NCBI GenBank assembly: GCA_964633845.1
Contig: CAZWLA010000022.1
Location: 1 to 22,796 of the forward strand
Reading direction: 5' to 3'
DNA from: JADHTT01 sp964633845
GTDB lineage: Bacteria > Campylobacterota > Campylobacteria > Campylobacterales > Arcobacteraceae
Length of the DNA: 22,796 nucleotides
Shown in pieces: positions 16,607-22,796 of the stretch; the stretch's first letter is position 1; each line of letters begins with the position of its first letter. The notes beneath the pieces were generated by a model. The model made no database searches, had not been told where the DNA came from, and saw only the letters and a program-made list of their open reading frames with translations. Made by a program: the position numbers and the translations under genes.

Positions 16607-16984
16607 ATGAATTTTGATAAGGTAGTAGCAGGGTTTTTTATCATATTTGCCATGACTCTTAATTTTGGTTTCTTTTACGGAGATATATCAAATATAGAGT
16701 TGCATAGTAAATATGAACTATTTGCTGCGATTGTAATTAATATTATTGCTACAGTACTAAAACTTGGAGACAGAACTCAGATGGGATCAGTATTGTTAGC
16801 TACATCATTAGTGGCTGTAATTCAACTTATTATTGCTGCATCGGTATGGGCAATTGCAGGATATAATGTAGAATTATCTACAGAAACTACAGCTGTGATT
16901 ATATCATTAAGTGGTGGAGCATTATTAGCTAATATTACATCAGTGATACTATATATTGGTGAAACAGTTAAGTCTAAGAGATAA
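16607..16984 (+). CDS. Small conserved membrane protein next to a K+ channel (DUF6394-like)
   Basis: A 125-residue protein with about four membrane helices: residues 5-25, about 38-52 (LFAAIVINIIATVLKL), about 60-83 and about 93-118. The polar segment LKLGDRTQMGS lies between the second and third. I do not recognise an assigned function. The sequence recalls the DUF6394 family from memory, which I could not check. It sits 12 nt after the EamA gene and 6 nt before the two-RCK K+ channel, so it is translated with them and may be a channel accessory subunit; that is inference from position only. TGAGGAG upstream supports the start. Confidence 0.7.
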   Translation: MNFDKVVAGFFIIFAMTLNFGFFYGDISNIELHSKYELFAAIVINIIATVLKLGDRTQMGSVLLATSLVAVIQLIIAASVWAIAGYNVELSTETTAVIISLSGGALLANITSVILYIGETVKSKR

Positions 16985-16990
16985 TAATTT

Positions 16991-18685
16991 ATGAGAAATA
17001 GTGCGCTTTGGATTGTGCTGCAAAAGATGCGAATACCATTTTTGGTTATTGTTGCATCTTATACTATATCAATTACTGGATTACTATTAATTAATGGTGT
17101 AGATGACACTGGAAACTTATATCAAATGTCAATATTTGATGCTTTTTATTTTGTGACATATACTGCAACCACAATTGGATTTGGTGAGACACCATATGAG
17201 TTTACTTATTCACAAAGGATGTGGGTAAGTGCAATGATATATATATCTGTAATTTCTTGGTTTTATGCAATAGGTACGCTTGTATCGCTTCTTCAGGATA
17301 AAGTTTTTTTAGCACAGATTGCTCAAGGTAGATTTAAAAGACAGGTTGAATCTTTACGGGAGCCATTTGTAATTATTCTTGGTTTTAATTATACTACTAG
17401 TGAGATTATTAAAATAATTAATGAGACAGACAATAGGGTAGTAGTGATTGAACAAGATCAAGCAAAAGTAGATGCATTGATACTTGAAAACTATACTCCA
17501 CATATTCCAGTATTGAAAGCAAATTCTTATGATGCTCAGACTTTAGAGCTTGCTGGTATTAAATCAATATTTTGTAAATCAGTTGTAGCACTTTATAAAA
17601 GTGATGAATTAAATCTTAGAGTAGCATTAGCAGTTAAGATGCTTAATCCAAATGTTGTATTAGCAGTAAAATCAACGACTCAAAATCATACAGCAAATTT
17701 AAAAGATTTAGGTGTAGAGATTGTTGAAAATCCATTTAAAATAATTGCTTCACATATTAATTTGGCCTTAAATGCTCCAAATATTCTAAAGCTAGAAAGG
17801 TGGATATATAAAATAGGTAAATTAAATGATCCATTACCTACATTGCCACATGGAAAATATATAATATCTGGTTTTGGAAGAATGGGTCAAGCAATACATA
17901 ATATATTTGATAAACATAATATTGAATGTGAGGTTATAGAGATTGATAAAAATGTTAGTAAATCAGATATTGATTCTATTAATTTAAAATTACATTATGG
18001 CAATAGTGACGATAAGGATATGTTAAAAGTAGCAGATATTGATAAATGTGTTGCTATCATAGCTGGTACAAATGATGATACAGTTAATATATCTATATTA
18101 AAAACAGCAAAAAAATTAAATCCAGATATTATTACAATTGCTAGAGAAAACCATATAGAGGATTTTTCAATCTTTGAAAATGCCAATATAGATCATATTT
18201 TTATGCCTGGAAAAATATTGATAAATAAAACAACCAATGCTTTAATTAAACCATCTGCCGATAAATTTATCCGACATCTATCAAAAAAAGATGAGCAGTG
18301 GGGTGCTAAACTTGTAAAGAAATTGGTGCAAACAATTGATGAAAGCCCACAACTTCATGTGTTACATATCACAAAAGAACAATCACCCGCAATATATGAA
18401 GAGATGATTGTAAATAAAATAGATATTCGACTTGATACTTTTAAAAGTTCATTAAGAAATAGGGCATTATCTAATAATATAGTACCATTAATGATTTATA
18501 ATAGTAAAAATAAAAAAGAAATAATACTGCCATCGTGGGGAGAAATATTAAAAAAAGATGATAAAATACTCTTTGCATGTGATGGATACGCAATAGATGA
18601 GATAGAATATATAGCACAAAATATTTATGAGCTTCATTATGTATTAACTGGTGAAGAACGAAGTTTAATGAAATTAAAAAGTTAG
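16991..18685 (+). CDS. Potassium channel with two RCK (TrkA-N) domains
   Basis: This 564-residue protein has a two-helix K+ pore unit: TM1 at about 15-36, a re-entrant pore with filter TIGFGE (61-66), and TM2 at about 77-103. Two cytoplasmic regulator-of-conductance domains follow. The first begins FVIILGFNYTTSEII (about 126-140); its glycine loop is degenerate, so it may not bind nucleotide. The second begins KYIISGFGRMGQAI (about 289-302), with an intact GxGxxG and acidic EID at 317-319, fitting NAD(H) or similar binding. A TrkA-C-like domain covers roughly 460-555 (TFKSSLRNRALSNNIVPLM to DDKILFACDG). It probably sets membrane potential or K+ level with a ligand-controlled gate. The kdsA ribosome site (TAGGAGA) overlaps its stop codon. 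Confidence 0.9.
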   Translation: MRNSALWIVLQKMRIPFLVIVASYTISITGLLLINGVDDTGNLYQMSIFDAFYFVTYTATTIGFGETPYEFTYSQRMWVSAMIYISVISWFYAIGTLVSLLQDKVFLAQIAQGRFKRQVESLREPFVIILGFNYTTSEIIKIINETDNRVVVIEQDQAKVDALILENYTPHIPVLKANSYDAQTLELAGIKSIFCKSVVALYKSDELNLRVALAVKMLNPNVVLAVKSTTQNHTANLKDLGVEIVENPFKIIASHINLALNAPNILKLERWIYKIGKLNDPLPTLPHGKYIISGFGRMGQAIHNIFDKHNIECEVIEIDKNVSKSDIDSINLKLHYGNSDDKDMLKVADIDKCVAIIAGTNDDTVNISILKTAKKLNPDIITIARENHIEDFSIFENANIDHIFMPGKILINKTTNALIKPSADKFIRHLSKKDEQWGAKLVKKLVQTIDESPQLHVLHITKEQSPAIYEEMIVNKIDIRLDTFKSSLRNRALSNNIVPLMIYNSKNKKEIILPSWGEILKKDDKILFACDGYAIDEIEYIAQNIYELHYVLTGEERSLMKLKS

Positions 18686-18693
18686 GAGAAAGT

Positions 18694-19497
18694 ATGATAT
18701 TACTTACAGGACCATGTGTAATTGAAAGTCGTGACAATGTTATGAAAATTGCAGAGGAATTAAAATGTTTTCATGAAGATGAAAGAATAGACTTTTATTT
18801 TAAAGCGAGTTTTGATAAAGCAAATAGAACATCATTAGATAGTTTTAGAGGACCAGGCTTGGATGAAGGTTTAAAAATACTTCAAGAAGTAAAGGATACT
18901 TTTGGATATAAGCTTGTAACGGATGTACATGAGTCATGTCAAGTAGCACCAGCAGCTCAAGTTGTAGATGTAGTTCAAATTCCTGCATTTTTATGTAGAC
19001 AGACTGATTTATTAGTTGCTGCTGGTAAAACAAATGCTGCTGTGAATATTAAAAAAGGTCAGTTTTTAGCAGCTGCTTCTATGGAGCATCCAATAAAAAA
19101 AGTACTTAAAACTAGGGGTGTTGATGATCTTAATTATCAAACATCAAAAGATAATAAAGTATGGCTTTGTGAAAGAGGAAATGTATTTGGTTATGGATCT
19201 TTGATTGTTGATATGAAAAACCTTATTGCTATGAGAGAATTTGCTCCTGTTGTATTTGATGCTACACATTCTGCTCAGGTGCCGAGTACGGGTGCTACAA
19301 CTGGTGGAAATAGTGCAGTTGTACCTAGTTTAGCTAAAGCTGCTGCTGCAGTTGGAGTAGATGGATTCTTTTTTGAGACACATTTTGATCCAAGTATTGC
19401 ACTTAGTGATGGACCAAATATGCTTACAATTGAAGATCTTAAAACTACAGTAGAAGATATATTTAAAATTCAAGATGTTTTAGGGTATAATCACTAA
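18694..19497 (+). CDS. kdsA: 3-deoxy-8-phosphooctulonate (KDO-8-P) synthase, metal-dependent type
   Basis: This 267-residue cytoplasmic enzyme joins phosphoenolpyruvate and arabinose 5-phosphate to form KDO-8-phosphate for lipopolysaccharide inner core. It shows GPCVIES at the N-terminus, KASFDKANRTS (37-47), FRGPGLDEGL, TDVHE, MEHPIKK and DATHSAQ. The four metal ligands of the Aquifex-type enzyme are present: Cys8, His192, Glu228 and Asp239. It is therefore the metal-dependent class, unlike E. coli KdsA, which has Asn instead of this Cys. The N-terminus is short (only seven residues before the Cys), but the overlapping ribosome site supports this start. It is followed by ribH, nusB and pyrF, a gene order known from Campylobacter. 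Confidence 0.97.
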   Translation: MILLTGPCVIESRDNVMKIAEELKCFHEDERIDFYFKASFDKANRTSLDSFRGPGLDEGLKILQEVKDTFGYKLVTDVHESCQVAPAAQVVDVVQIPAFLCRQTDLLVAAGKTNAAVNIKKGQFLAAASMEHPIKKVLKTRGVDDLNYQTSKDNKVWLCERGNVFGYGSLIVDMKNLIAMREFAPVVFDATHSAQVPSTGATTGGNSAVVPSLAKAAAAVGVDGFFFETHFDPSIALSDGPNMLTIEDLKTTVEDIFKIQDVLGYNH

Positions 19498-19533
19498 AAT
19501 TTATTAAAATAAATAAGAAAGAGGAAATAAAAG

Positions 19534-20004
19534 ATGAAAATTATTGAAGGACAAATGAGATTAAATGGTAATGAAAAAGTTGCTATTATAAATGGACGAT
19601 TTAATCATATTATTACAGATAGATTAGTAGAAGGTGCACAAGATGCATTTAGAAGACATGGTGGGAATGAAGATAACTTAGATTTAATCTTAGTGCCAGG
19701 AGCATTTGAAATTCCATTTGCACTTACTAAAGCTTTAGAATCAGGTAAATATGATGCAATTTGTTGTGTTGGTGCGGTAATTAGGGGAGCAACTCCACAT
19801 TTTGATTACATCTCTGCGGAAGCTACAAAAGGTATTGCTACAGCAACTATGAAGCATGGAATCCCTGTATCAAATGGTGTTTTAACTACTGACACTATTG
19901 AGCAATCAATTGAGAGAGCTGGTAGTAAAGTTGGAAATAAAGGTGCAGAAGCTATGACTACAATTATAGAGATGTTAGATCTTTATAATGAAATGGCAAA
20001 ATAA
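19534..20004 (+). CDS. ribH: 6,7-dimethyl-8-ribityllumazine synthase
   Basis: This 156-residue enzyme makes the last intermediate of riboflavin from dihydroxybutanone phosphate and a ribityl-aminouracil; family members form pentamers or 60-mers. Diagnostic segments are INGRFNHIITDRLVEGA (substrate site), VPGAFEIPFA (54-63) and GAVIRGATPHFDYIS, with catalytic His89. GVLTTDTIEQSIERAG closes the second site. Length is standard. A GAGGAAA ribosome site lies 36 nt after kdsA. nusB starts 3 nt after its stop, a pairing common in many bacteria. Confidence 0.97.
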   Translation: MKIIEGQMRLNGNEKVAIINGRFNHIITDRLVEGAQDAFRRHGGNEDNLDLILVPGAFEIPFALTKALESGKYDAICCVGAVIRGATPHFDYISAEATKGIATATMKHGIPVSNGVLTTDTIEQSIERAGSKVGNKGAEAMTTIIEMLDLYNEMAK

Positions 20005-20007
20005 TAT

Positions 20008-20400
20008 ATGGCAACTAGAACACAAGCTAGAGAATCAGTAATAGGACTTCTTTATGCTTATGATCTTGGAAATGAAGCTATTGCTTCACATTCTGAAGTT
20101 ATTTTAGAAGATAAAAAGATCAGAAACAAACAAAAAGAGTTTGCATTAGGACTTTTTAATGGTGTAATAACAAATCTTGAAGCATGTGATGAGCAGATTA
20201 TGGCAAATCTAGCAAAAAGAGGCATAGAAGATCTTGGAGCAGTAGAGAAAGCTATATTAAGGCTTGCTACTTATGAGATTATGTTTACAACTTTAGATAA
20301 GCCAATTATTATCAATGAAGCTATTGAGCTGACAAAAAGATTAGCAAGTGATAATGCACCAAAATTTATCAATGGCTTATTAGATAAGGTAAATAGATAA
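20008..20400 (+). CDS. nusB: Transcription antitermination factor NusB
   Basis: This 130-residue all-helical RNA-binding protein works with NusE (S10) at boxA during rRNA antitermination. Typical features are the N-terminal TRTQARESVIGLLYAYD, then GLFNGVITNLEACDEQIMANLAKR and the closing GAVEKAILRLATYEIM with PIIINEAIELTKRLASDNAPKFINGLLDKV. It starts 3 nt after ribH with no strong ribosome site, so coupled translation is likely. The pyrF start codon follows its stop directly. Confidence 0.96.
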   Translation: MATRTQARESVIGLLYAYDLGNEAIASHSEVILEDKKIRNKQKEFALGLFNGVITNLEACDEQIMANLAKRGIEDLGAVEKAILRLATYEIMFTTLDKPIIINEAIELTKRLASDNAPKFINGLLDKVNR

Positions 20401-21084
20401 ATGAGATTATGTGTTGCTTTAGACCTGCCAAGTGCAAAAGAAAATTTAGAATTAGCTGCAAAAATCAAAGATTATGATGTATGGTTAAAAGTTGGATTTA
20501 GAGCATATATTAGAGATGGTAAAGAGTTTTTAAGTAGTTTAAAGCAGATCAATCCAAACTTTAAAATATTTTTGGATCTTAAGCTATACGATATACCAAA
20601 TACTATGGCAGATGCTGCACAAGAGATTAGTAAACTTGGTATTGATATGTTTAATGTACATGCTAGTGCTGGTAAAGTTGCAATGACTACAGTGATGGAA
20701 AGAATTAAGAATATCTCTAGTCGTCCTTTAGTTTTAGCAGTAACTGCTCTTACTAGCTTTGAAAATGAAAATTTTAAAGAAATTTATGGGCAAGATATAG
20801 ATACAAAAGCAACACAATTTGCTAAAGATACTTGCGATGCAGGACTTGATGGTGTAGTTTGTTCTGCATTTGAAAGTAAAGCTATAAAAGATAATACAAA
20901 TTTAGATTTTATCACTTTAACTCCAGGAATCAGACCATTTGGGGAAGATGCAGGTGATCAAAAAAGAGTAGCAGATATAAATTTAGCTCAAAAAGAACTT
21001 GTAAATTTTATTGTAGTAGGAAGACCTATTTACAAATCTGAAAACCCAGCTGAGGTAGTTAGAAAAATATTAGAAAAAATTTAA
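20401..21084 (+). CDS. pyrF: Orotidine 5'-phosphate decarboxylase
   Basis: At 227 residues this TIM-barrel enzyme converts OMP to UMP, the last step of pyrimidine synthesis. The catalytic DxKxxD motif is FLDLKLYDIPNT (Asp59, Lys61, Asp64), with substrate-binding VALDLPSA near the start and the phosphate-binding TPGIRPFGEDAGDQKRVA toward the end. The terminal VVGRPIY is also typical. The ATG is immediately next to the nusB stop codon, with AAGG about 14 nt upstream, so it is the last gene of the coupled ribH-nusB-pyrF cluster. Confidence 0.97.
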   Translation: MRLCVALDLPSAKENLELAAKIKDYDVWLKVGFRAYIRDGKEFLSSLKQINPNFKIFLDLKLYDIPNTMADAAQEISKLGIDMFNVHASAGKVAMTTVMERIKNISSRPLVLAVTALTSFENENFKEIYGQDIDTKATQFAKDTCDAGLDGVVCSAFESKAIKDNTNLDFITLTPGIRPFGEDAGDQKRVADINLAQKELVNFIVVGRPIYKSENPAEVVRKILEKI

Positions 21085-21110
21085 CTTAATATTATTTTTA
21101 AGTATTTTTT
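21084..21110 (+). terminator. Weak terminator-like hairpin after pyrF
   Basis: A 6-bp AT-rich stem ACTTAA/TTAAGT (21084-21089 with 21098-21103) is followed by a T run. Stability is low. Some read-through into the tRNA gene is possible. Confidence 0.4.
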
Positions 21111-21124
21111 CAACTACTTTTACC

Positions 21125-21130
21125 TATAAT
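21125..21130 (+). promoter_or_regulatory. -10 box of the tRNA-Ser promoter
   Basis: A perfect TATAAT lies 14 nt before the first base of the tRNA, in T-rich surroundings without a clear -35 box. Confidence 0.65.
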
Positions 21131-21144
21131 TCCGTTACTTACAT

Positions 21145-21234
21145 GGACGAGTGGGAGAGTGGCTGAATCCGCGCCCCTGCTAAGGGCGTGTATCCTTACG
21201 GGTACCGAGGGTTCAAATCCCTCCTCGTCCGCCA
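21145..21234 (+). tRNA. tRNA-Ser, anticodon GCT (reads AGC/AGU)
   Basis: A complete class II cloverleaf: acceptor GGACGAG (21145-21151) with CTCGTCC (21224-21230), anticodon stem CGCCC/GGGCG around loop CTGCTAA (21177-21183; anticodon 21179-21181), a long variable arm (GTATCC/GGGTAC), and T arm GAGGG-TTCAAAT-CCCTC. The discriminator base is G73, as expected for serine, and the CCA end is encoded. The 3' end is followed by an integrase fragment, so this gene is the probable attachment site of a lost island. Confidence 0.97.
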
Positions 21235-21310
21235 CTTATAAAATCAAAAAGTCTTTACAATTCCCATACTATAGTGCGTTAATAAATTCCACTATTGAGT
21301 CCTAAATTTT

Positions 21311-21333
21311 AGGGAGCAACAAAGGGAGCAACA
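21311..21333 (+). repeat. Two direct copies of AGGGAGCAACA ahead of the integrase
   Basis: The 11-mer AGGGAGCAACA occurs at 21311-21321 and again at 21323-21333, a 12-nt period. Close direct repeats between an attachment site and an integrase start are often arm-type integrase binding sites; that role is inferred. A CCTAAA/TTTAGG inverted repeat (21301-21313) abuts it. Otherwise I see no gene in 21235-21368. Confidence 0.7.
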
Positions 21334-21368
21334 TTTTGGTATCTATACAACATTTAAGGGTTGAATAG

Positions 21369-21923
21369 ATGAGTCAAACTCCAAAACTTTCAATTAATAA
21401 AAACCAATACTATGCTATTAGGTTCAGAATCAGTAAGAAGTTAATACCATACTTCGGCAAATACACAATTAACAAGTCATTAAATACCAAAGATATAAAA
21501 CAAGCTAAAATAAAAGCTGATATAATATATTCAAAATATAAAGAAATATTACAGGTATCAAAGATGTTATCAGATGAACAAATACAGAAGTTAGTAGATG
21601 ATTATATTATAGAGCAATTAGACCAAGATTTTAAAGGTAGAGCAATAAATGGTATGGGAATAGTGTTTTCTCAAGCTGATGGTATTCATTTCCACGATAA
21701 TGCAAGTGCTACAAAAGATGTAGTTCATACGGCTTTAATGGAATATAAGAAAGGCTTACCAAATAATAAAATTGATTTGGTTGAAGATATTGGTAAAGAG
21801 CTTTTAGAAAATATAGGTATGAATTATGATGACAATGATGACTGATCCGGCTACAATAATTCATACTCAGAAATTAATAAAGTCTGAGCTAAAATTAGAA
21901 TTATTGAGAGGATTATATGAGAG
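21369..21923 (+). pseudogene. Truncated, frameshifted tyrosine recombinase (integrase) remnant
   Basis: The first frame gives 158 residues (21369-21845) that look like the N-terminal DNA-binding part of a phage/island tyrosine integrase: YYAIRFRISKKLIPYFGKYTINKSLNTKDIKQAKIKA, then MLSDEQIQKLVDDYI. After the stop, the same type of sequence continues in the +1 frame from about 21844 (TQKLIKSELKLELLRGLYES). That matches the helix expected next in such integrases, so a single-base shift in the repetitive GATGACAATGATGAC stretch broke the gene. Homology ends where an IS3-type terminus begins at about 21924. The catalytic domain with its Arg-His-Arg-Tyr residues is missing, so the protein cannot recombine. 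It sits 134 nt from tRNA-Ser on the same strand, the usual layout for islands integrated in tRNA genes. Confidence 0.8.
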
Positions 21924-22062
21924 TGTAAGCCTCCCCAAAAGTTGGACTAACTAAAACGGAATAATTCTGCTAAAATAAATTAGGAGAATTCATGAGAAAG
22001 AGTAAATTCACAGAGAAGCAAATAGTAGATATATTGCGAGAGATAGAAGATGGCGCAGCTCT
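21924..22062 (+). mobile_element. Left end of an IS3-family insertion sequence, truncated
   Basis: The stretch starts TGTAAGCCTCCCC and continues AAAAGTTGGAC, the kind of terminal repeat found in IS3-family elements (TG start, CCCC-AAAA-GTTGGAC core). About 68 nt later an OrfA start is found (MRKSKFTEKQIVDILREIEDGA). I see no matching right terminal repeat anywhere to the window end, and IS3 homology stops near 22060. Only about 140 bases of the element remain, so it cannot move. Confidence 0.7.
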
Positions 22063-22180
22063 AGAGGGTGCCATAACAATTCAGCCAGGGATAAAACTTT
22101 ATAAACTTACTAAAAATGGGATAGCTATACAAGCTACCATTCAAGGTACTAAATACTGGAAGGATGATGATCTAAATTAA
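21992..22180 (+). pseudogene. IS3 OrfA start fused to unrelated tail
   Basis: The 62-codon frame starts as IS3 OrfA (residues 1-22, MRKSKFTEKQIVDILREIEDGA, the first helix of the transposase helix-turn-helix protein). From about residue 25 it turns into an unrelated sequence (AITIQPGIKLYKLTKNGIA through KYWKDDDLN) that I do not recognise. The expected CRKHGIS-type recognition helix is absent in all three frames, so this is a deletion junction. An AGGAGA ribosome site precedes the ATG, so a chimeric peptide could be translated. The tail may be the end of a former neighbouring gene. Confidence 0.6.
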
Positions 22181-22239
22181 AAAAAACTTTAATTTATAAT
22201 ATATTGTAATAGATAATACATAATTTTATTTCTATTGGA

Positions 22240-22245
22240 TAAAAT
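22240..22245 (+). promoter_or_regulatory. Possible -10 box for the rhodanese gene
   Basis: TAAAAT lies in TTGGATAAAATTC, 25 nt before the start codon. A second match, TATAAT at 22253-22258, would put the transcript start inside the AAGGA ribosome site, so it is less likely. Confidence 0.35.
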
Positions 22246-22270
22246 TCAAAATTATAATCAAGGAAATTAA

Positions 22271-22735
22271 ATGTTTAAATCAATATTTTTATCAATACTA
22301 ATTACAGTAGTAGCAGTAGCAGCACCAAAACAACACTCTGAACATGTTATTAAATTAATGGAAGAAGCAAAGAAGGTATTAGAACCTATATCACCAAAGG
22401 ATTTTTTTACACTAGTTGATGAGGATGAAGTTGATTTTATTCAACTAGATGTACGGGAAAATAATCAATATGGACATGGTGAAATTTTTGCATTAAATAC
22501 TGTAAAACTTACACGAGGATATGTTGAATATAAAGTAGAACAAAAAATTAAAAATAAAAATAGAAAGATTATTGTTGTTTGTTGTTCGGGTAAAAGAGCA
22601 CTTTTAGCAGCAAAAACTATGATAGATCTTGGTTTTACTGATGTCTCTTATTTAGAAGATGGTGTAAATGGATGGCTTAATGCAGGGTATCCACTAGATA
22701 CTGTGTTTGGTGAATTATACTTAAAGAAAAAATAA
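22271..22735 (+). CDS. Periplasmic single-domain rhodanese
   Basis: This 154-residue protein has an N-terminal Sec signal (residues 1-18, cleavage after AVAA) and one rhodanese domain (about 38-145). FIQLDVRENNQYGHGEI is the substrate-side segment, and VVCCSGKRA carries the active-site loop, with Cys104 as catalytic residue and Arg109 closing the C-x4-R loop. DGVNGWLNAGYPL is the usual end of the fold. It probably transfers or binds sulfane sulfur in the periplasm; a link to the sulfide-oxidation genes at 5111-7726 is plausible but they are about 15 kb away. An AAGGA ribosome site supports the start. It lies between an eroded integrase/IS remnant and tRNA-Leu, so it could be island cargo or old chromosome. 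Confidence 0.9.
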   Translation: MFKSIFLSILITVVAVAAPKQHSEHVIKLMEEAKKVLEPISPKDFFTLVDEDEVDFIQLDVRENNQYGHGEIFALNTVKLTRGYVEYKVEQKIKNKNRKIIVVCCSGKRALLAAKTMIDLGFTDVSYLEDGVNGWLNAGYPLDTVFGELYLKKK

Positions 22736-22742
22736 CTTTAAA

Positions 22743-22796
22743 TGGTGCGACCGGCGAGATTTGAACTCGCACATCCGAAGGACACTACCCCCTCAA
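22743..22796 (-). tRNA. tRNA-Leu, anticodon GAG, 3' part (cut by window end)
   Basis: The reverse strand shows the encoded CCA end (22743-22745), discriminator A73, acceptor half CGGTCGC, T arm GCGAG-TTCAAAT-CTCGC and a long variable arm with a TTCG-type loop. The 3' anticodon stem GGTAG follows the loop TTGAGGG, giving anticodon GAG (22792-22794 on the plus strand). A73, the long variable arm and GAG all fit leucine. The 5' half lies outside the window. It is convergent with the rhodanese gene, 7 nt away. Confidence 0.88.

Noticed and set aside
21268..21275. ACTATAGT palindrome as an integrase promoter or operator
   Set aside because: The nearest -35-like hexamer (TTTACA) is only 10 nt away, and an 8-bp palindrome is expected by chance in AT-rich DNA.
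1..22796. CRISPR array, toxin-antitoxin pair or defence system
   Set aside because: I saw no regularly spaced repeats and no recognisable defence or toxin domains in any real gene of the window.

Overview
The window is AT-rich, tightly packed bacterial DNA. It most likely comes from a free-living, sulfur-oxidising member of the Campylobacterota (Epsilonproteobacteria; Sulfurimonas, Sulfurovum or Arcobacter-like). The reasons are the kdsA-ribH-nusB-pyrF gene order, known from Campylobacter and relatives, the base composition and codon use, the short MCP/PAS signalling genes, and a flavocytochrome c sulfide dehydrogenase-type flavoprotein. The genus is inferred; no rRNA is present.

Layout. 1-1680: the 3' part of a methyl-accepting chemotaxis receptor with a CheR-docking-like C-terminus, then a soluble PAS protein and a good terminator. 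1719-4799: an RND efflux permease without adaptor or outer-membrane genes. A short decayed copy of an RND C-terminus lies just behind it (4810-4896). 5111-7726: a periplasmic redox module made of a Tat/lipobox FccB-SoxF-like flavoprotein, an unusual Rieske-type protein and a class II cytochrome c, with a strong terminator after the flavoprotein. 7769-10384: valS on the minus strand. 10516-12890: phnA-like gene, rmuC and a beta carbonic anhydrase, closely spaced on the plus strand. 12893-15663: a minus-strand operon mscS-der-DUF3817, ending 2 nt from the carbonic anhydrase stop. 15701-21084: a plus-strand run of EamA exporter, small membrane protein, two-RCK K+ channel, kdsA, ribH, nusB and pyrF.

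21145-22796: an accessory spot. An intact tRNA-Ser(GCU) is followed by a truncated, frameshifted tyrosine integrase. The integrase is broken by the left end of an IS3-family element, which is itself cut off after about 140 bases. A periplasmic rhodanese follows, and a convergent tRNA-Leu(GAG) is cut by the window end. This looks like a collapsed tRNA-integrated island.

How the genes work together. The redox module probably oxidises sulfide or a related sulfur compound in the periplasm and passes electrons to c-type cytochromes; the rhodanese could handle sulfane sulfur. The EamA-to-pyrF run combines membrane transport and K+ control with housekeeping genes for Kdo, riboflavin, antitermination and pyrimidine synthesis. 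The least ordinary items are the FccB/Rieske/class II cytochrome trio, the wide Rieske ligand spacing, the RND remnant, and the eroded integrase/IS3 junctions. I saw no CRISPR array and no clear defence system.
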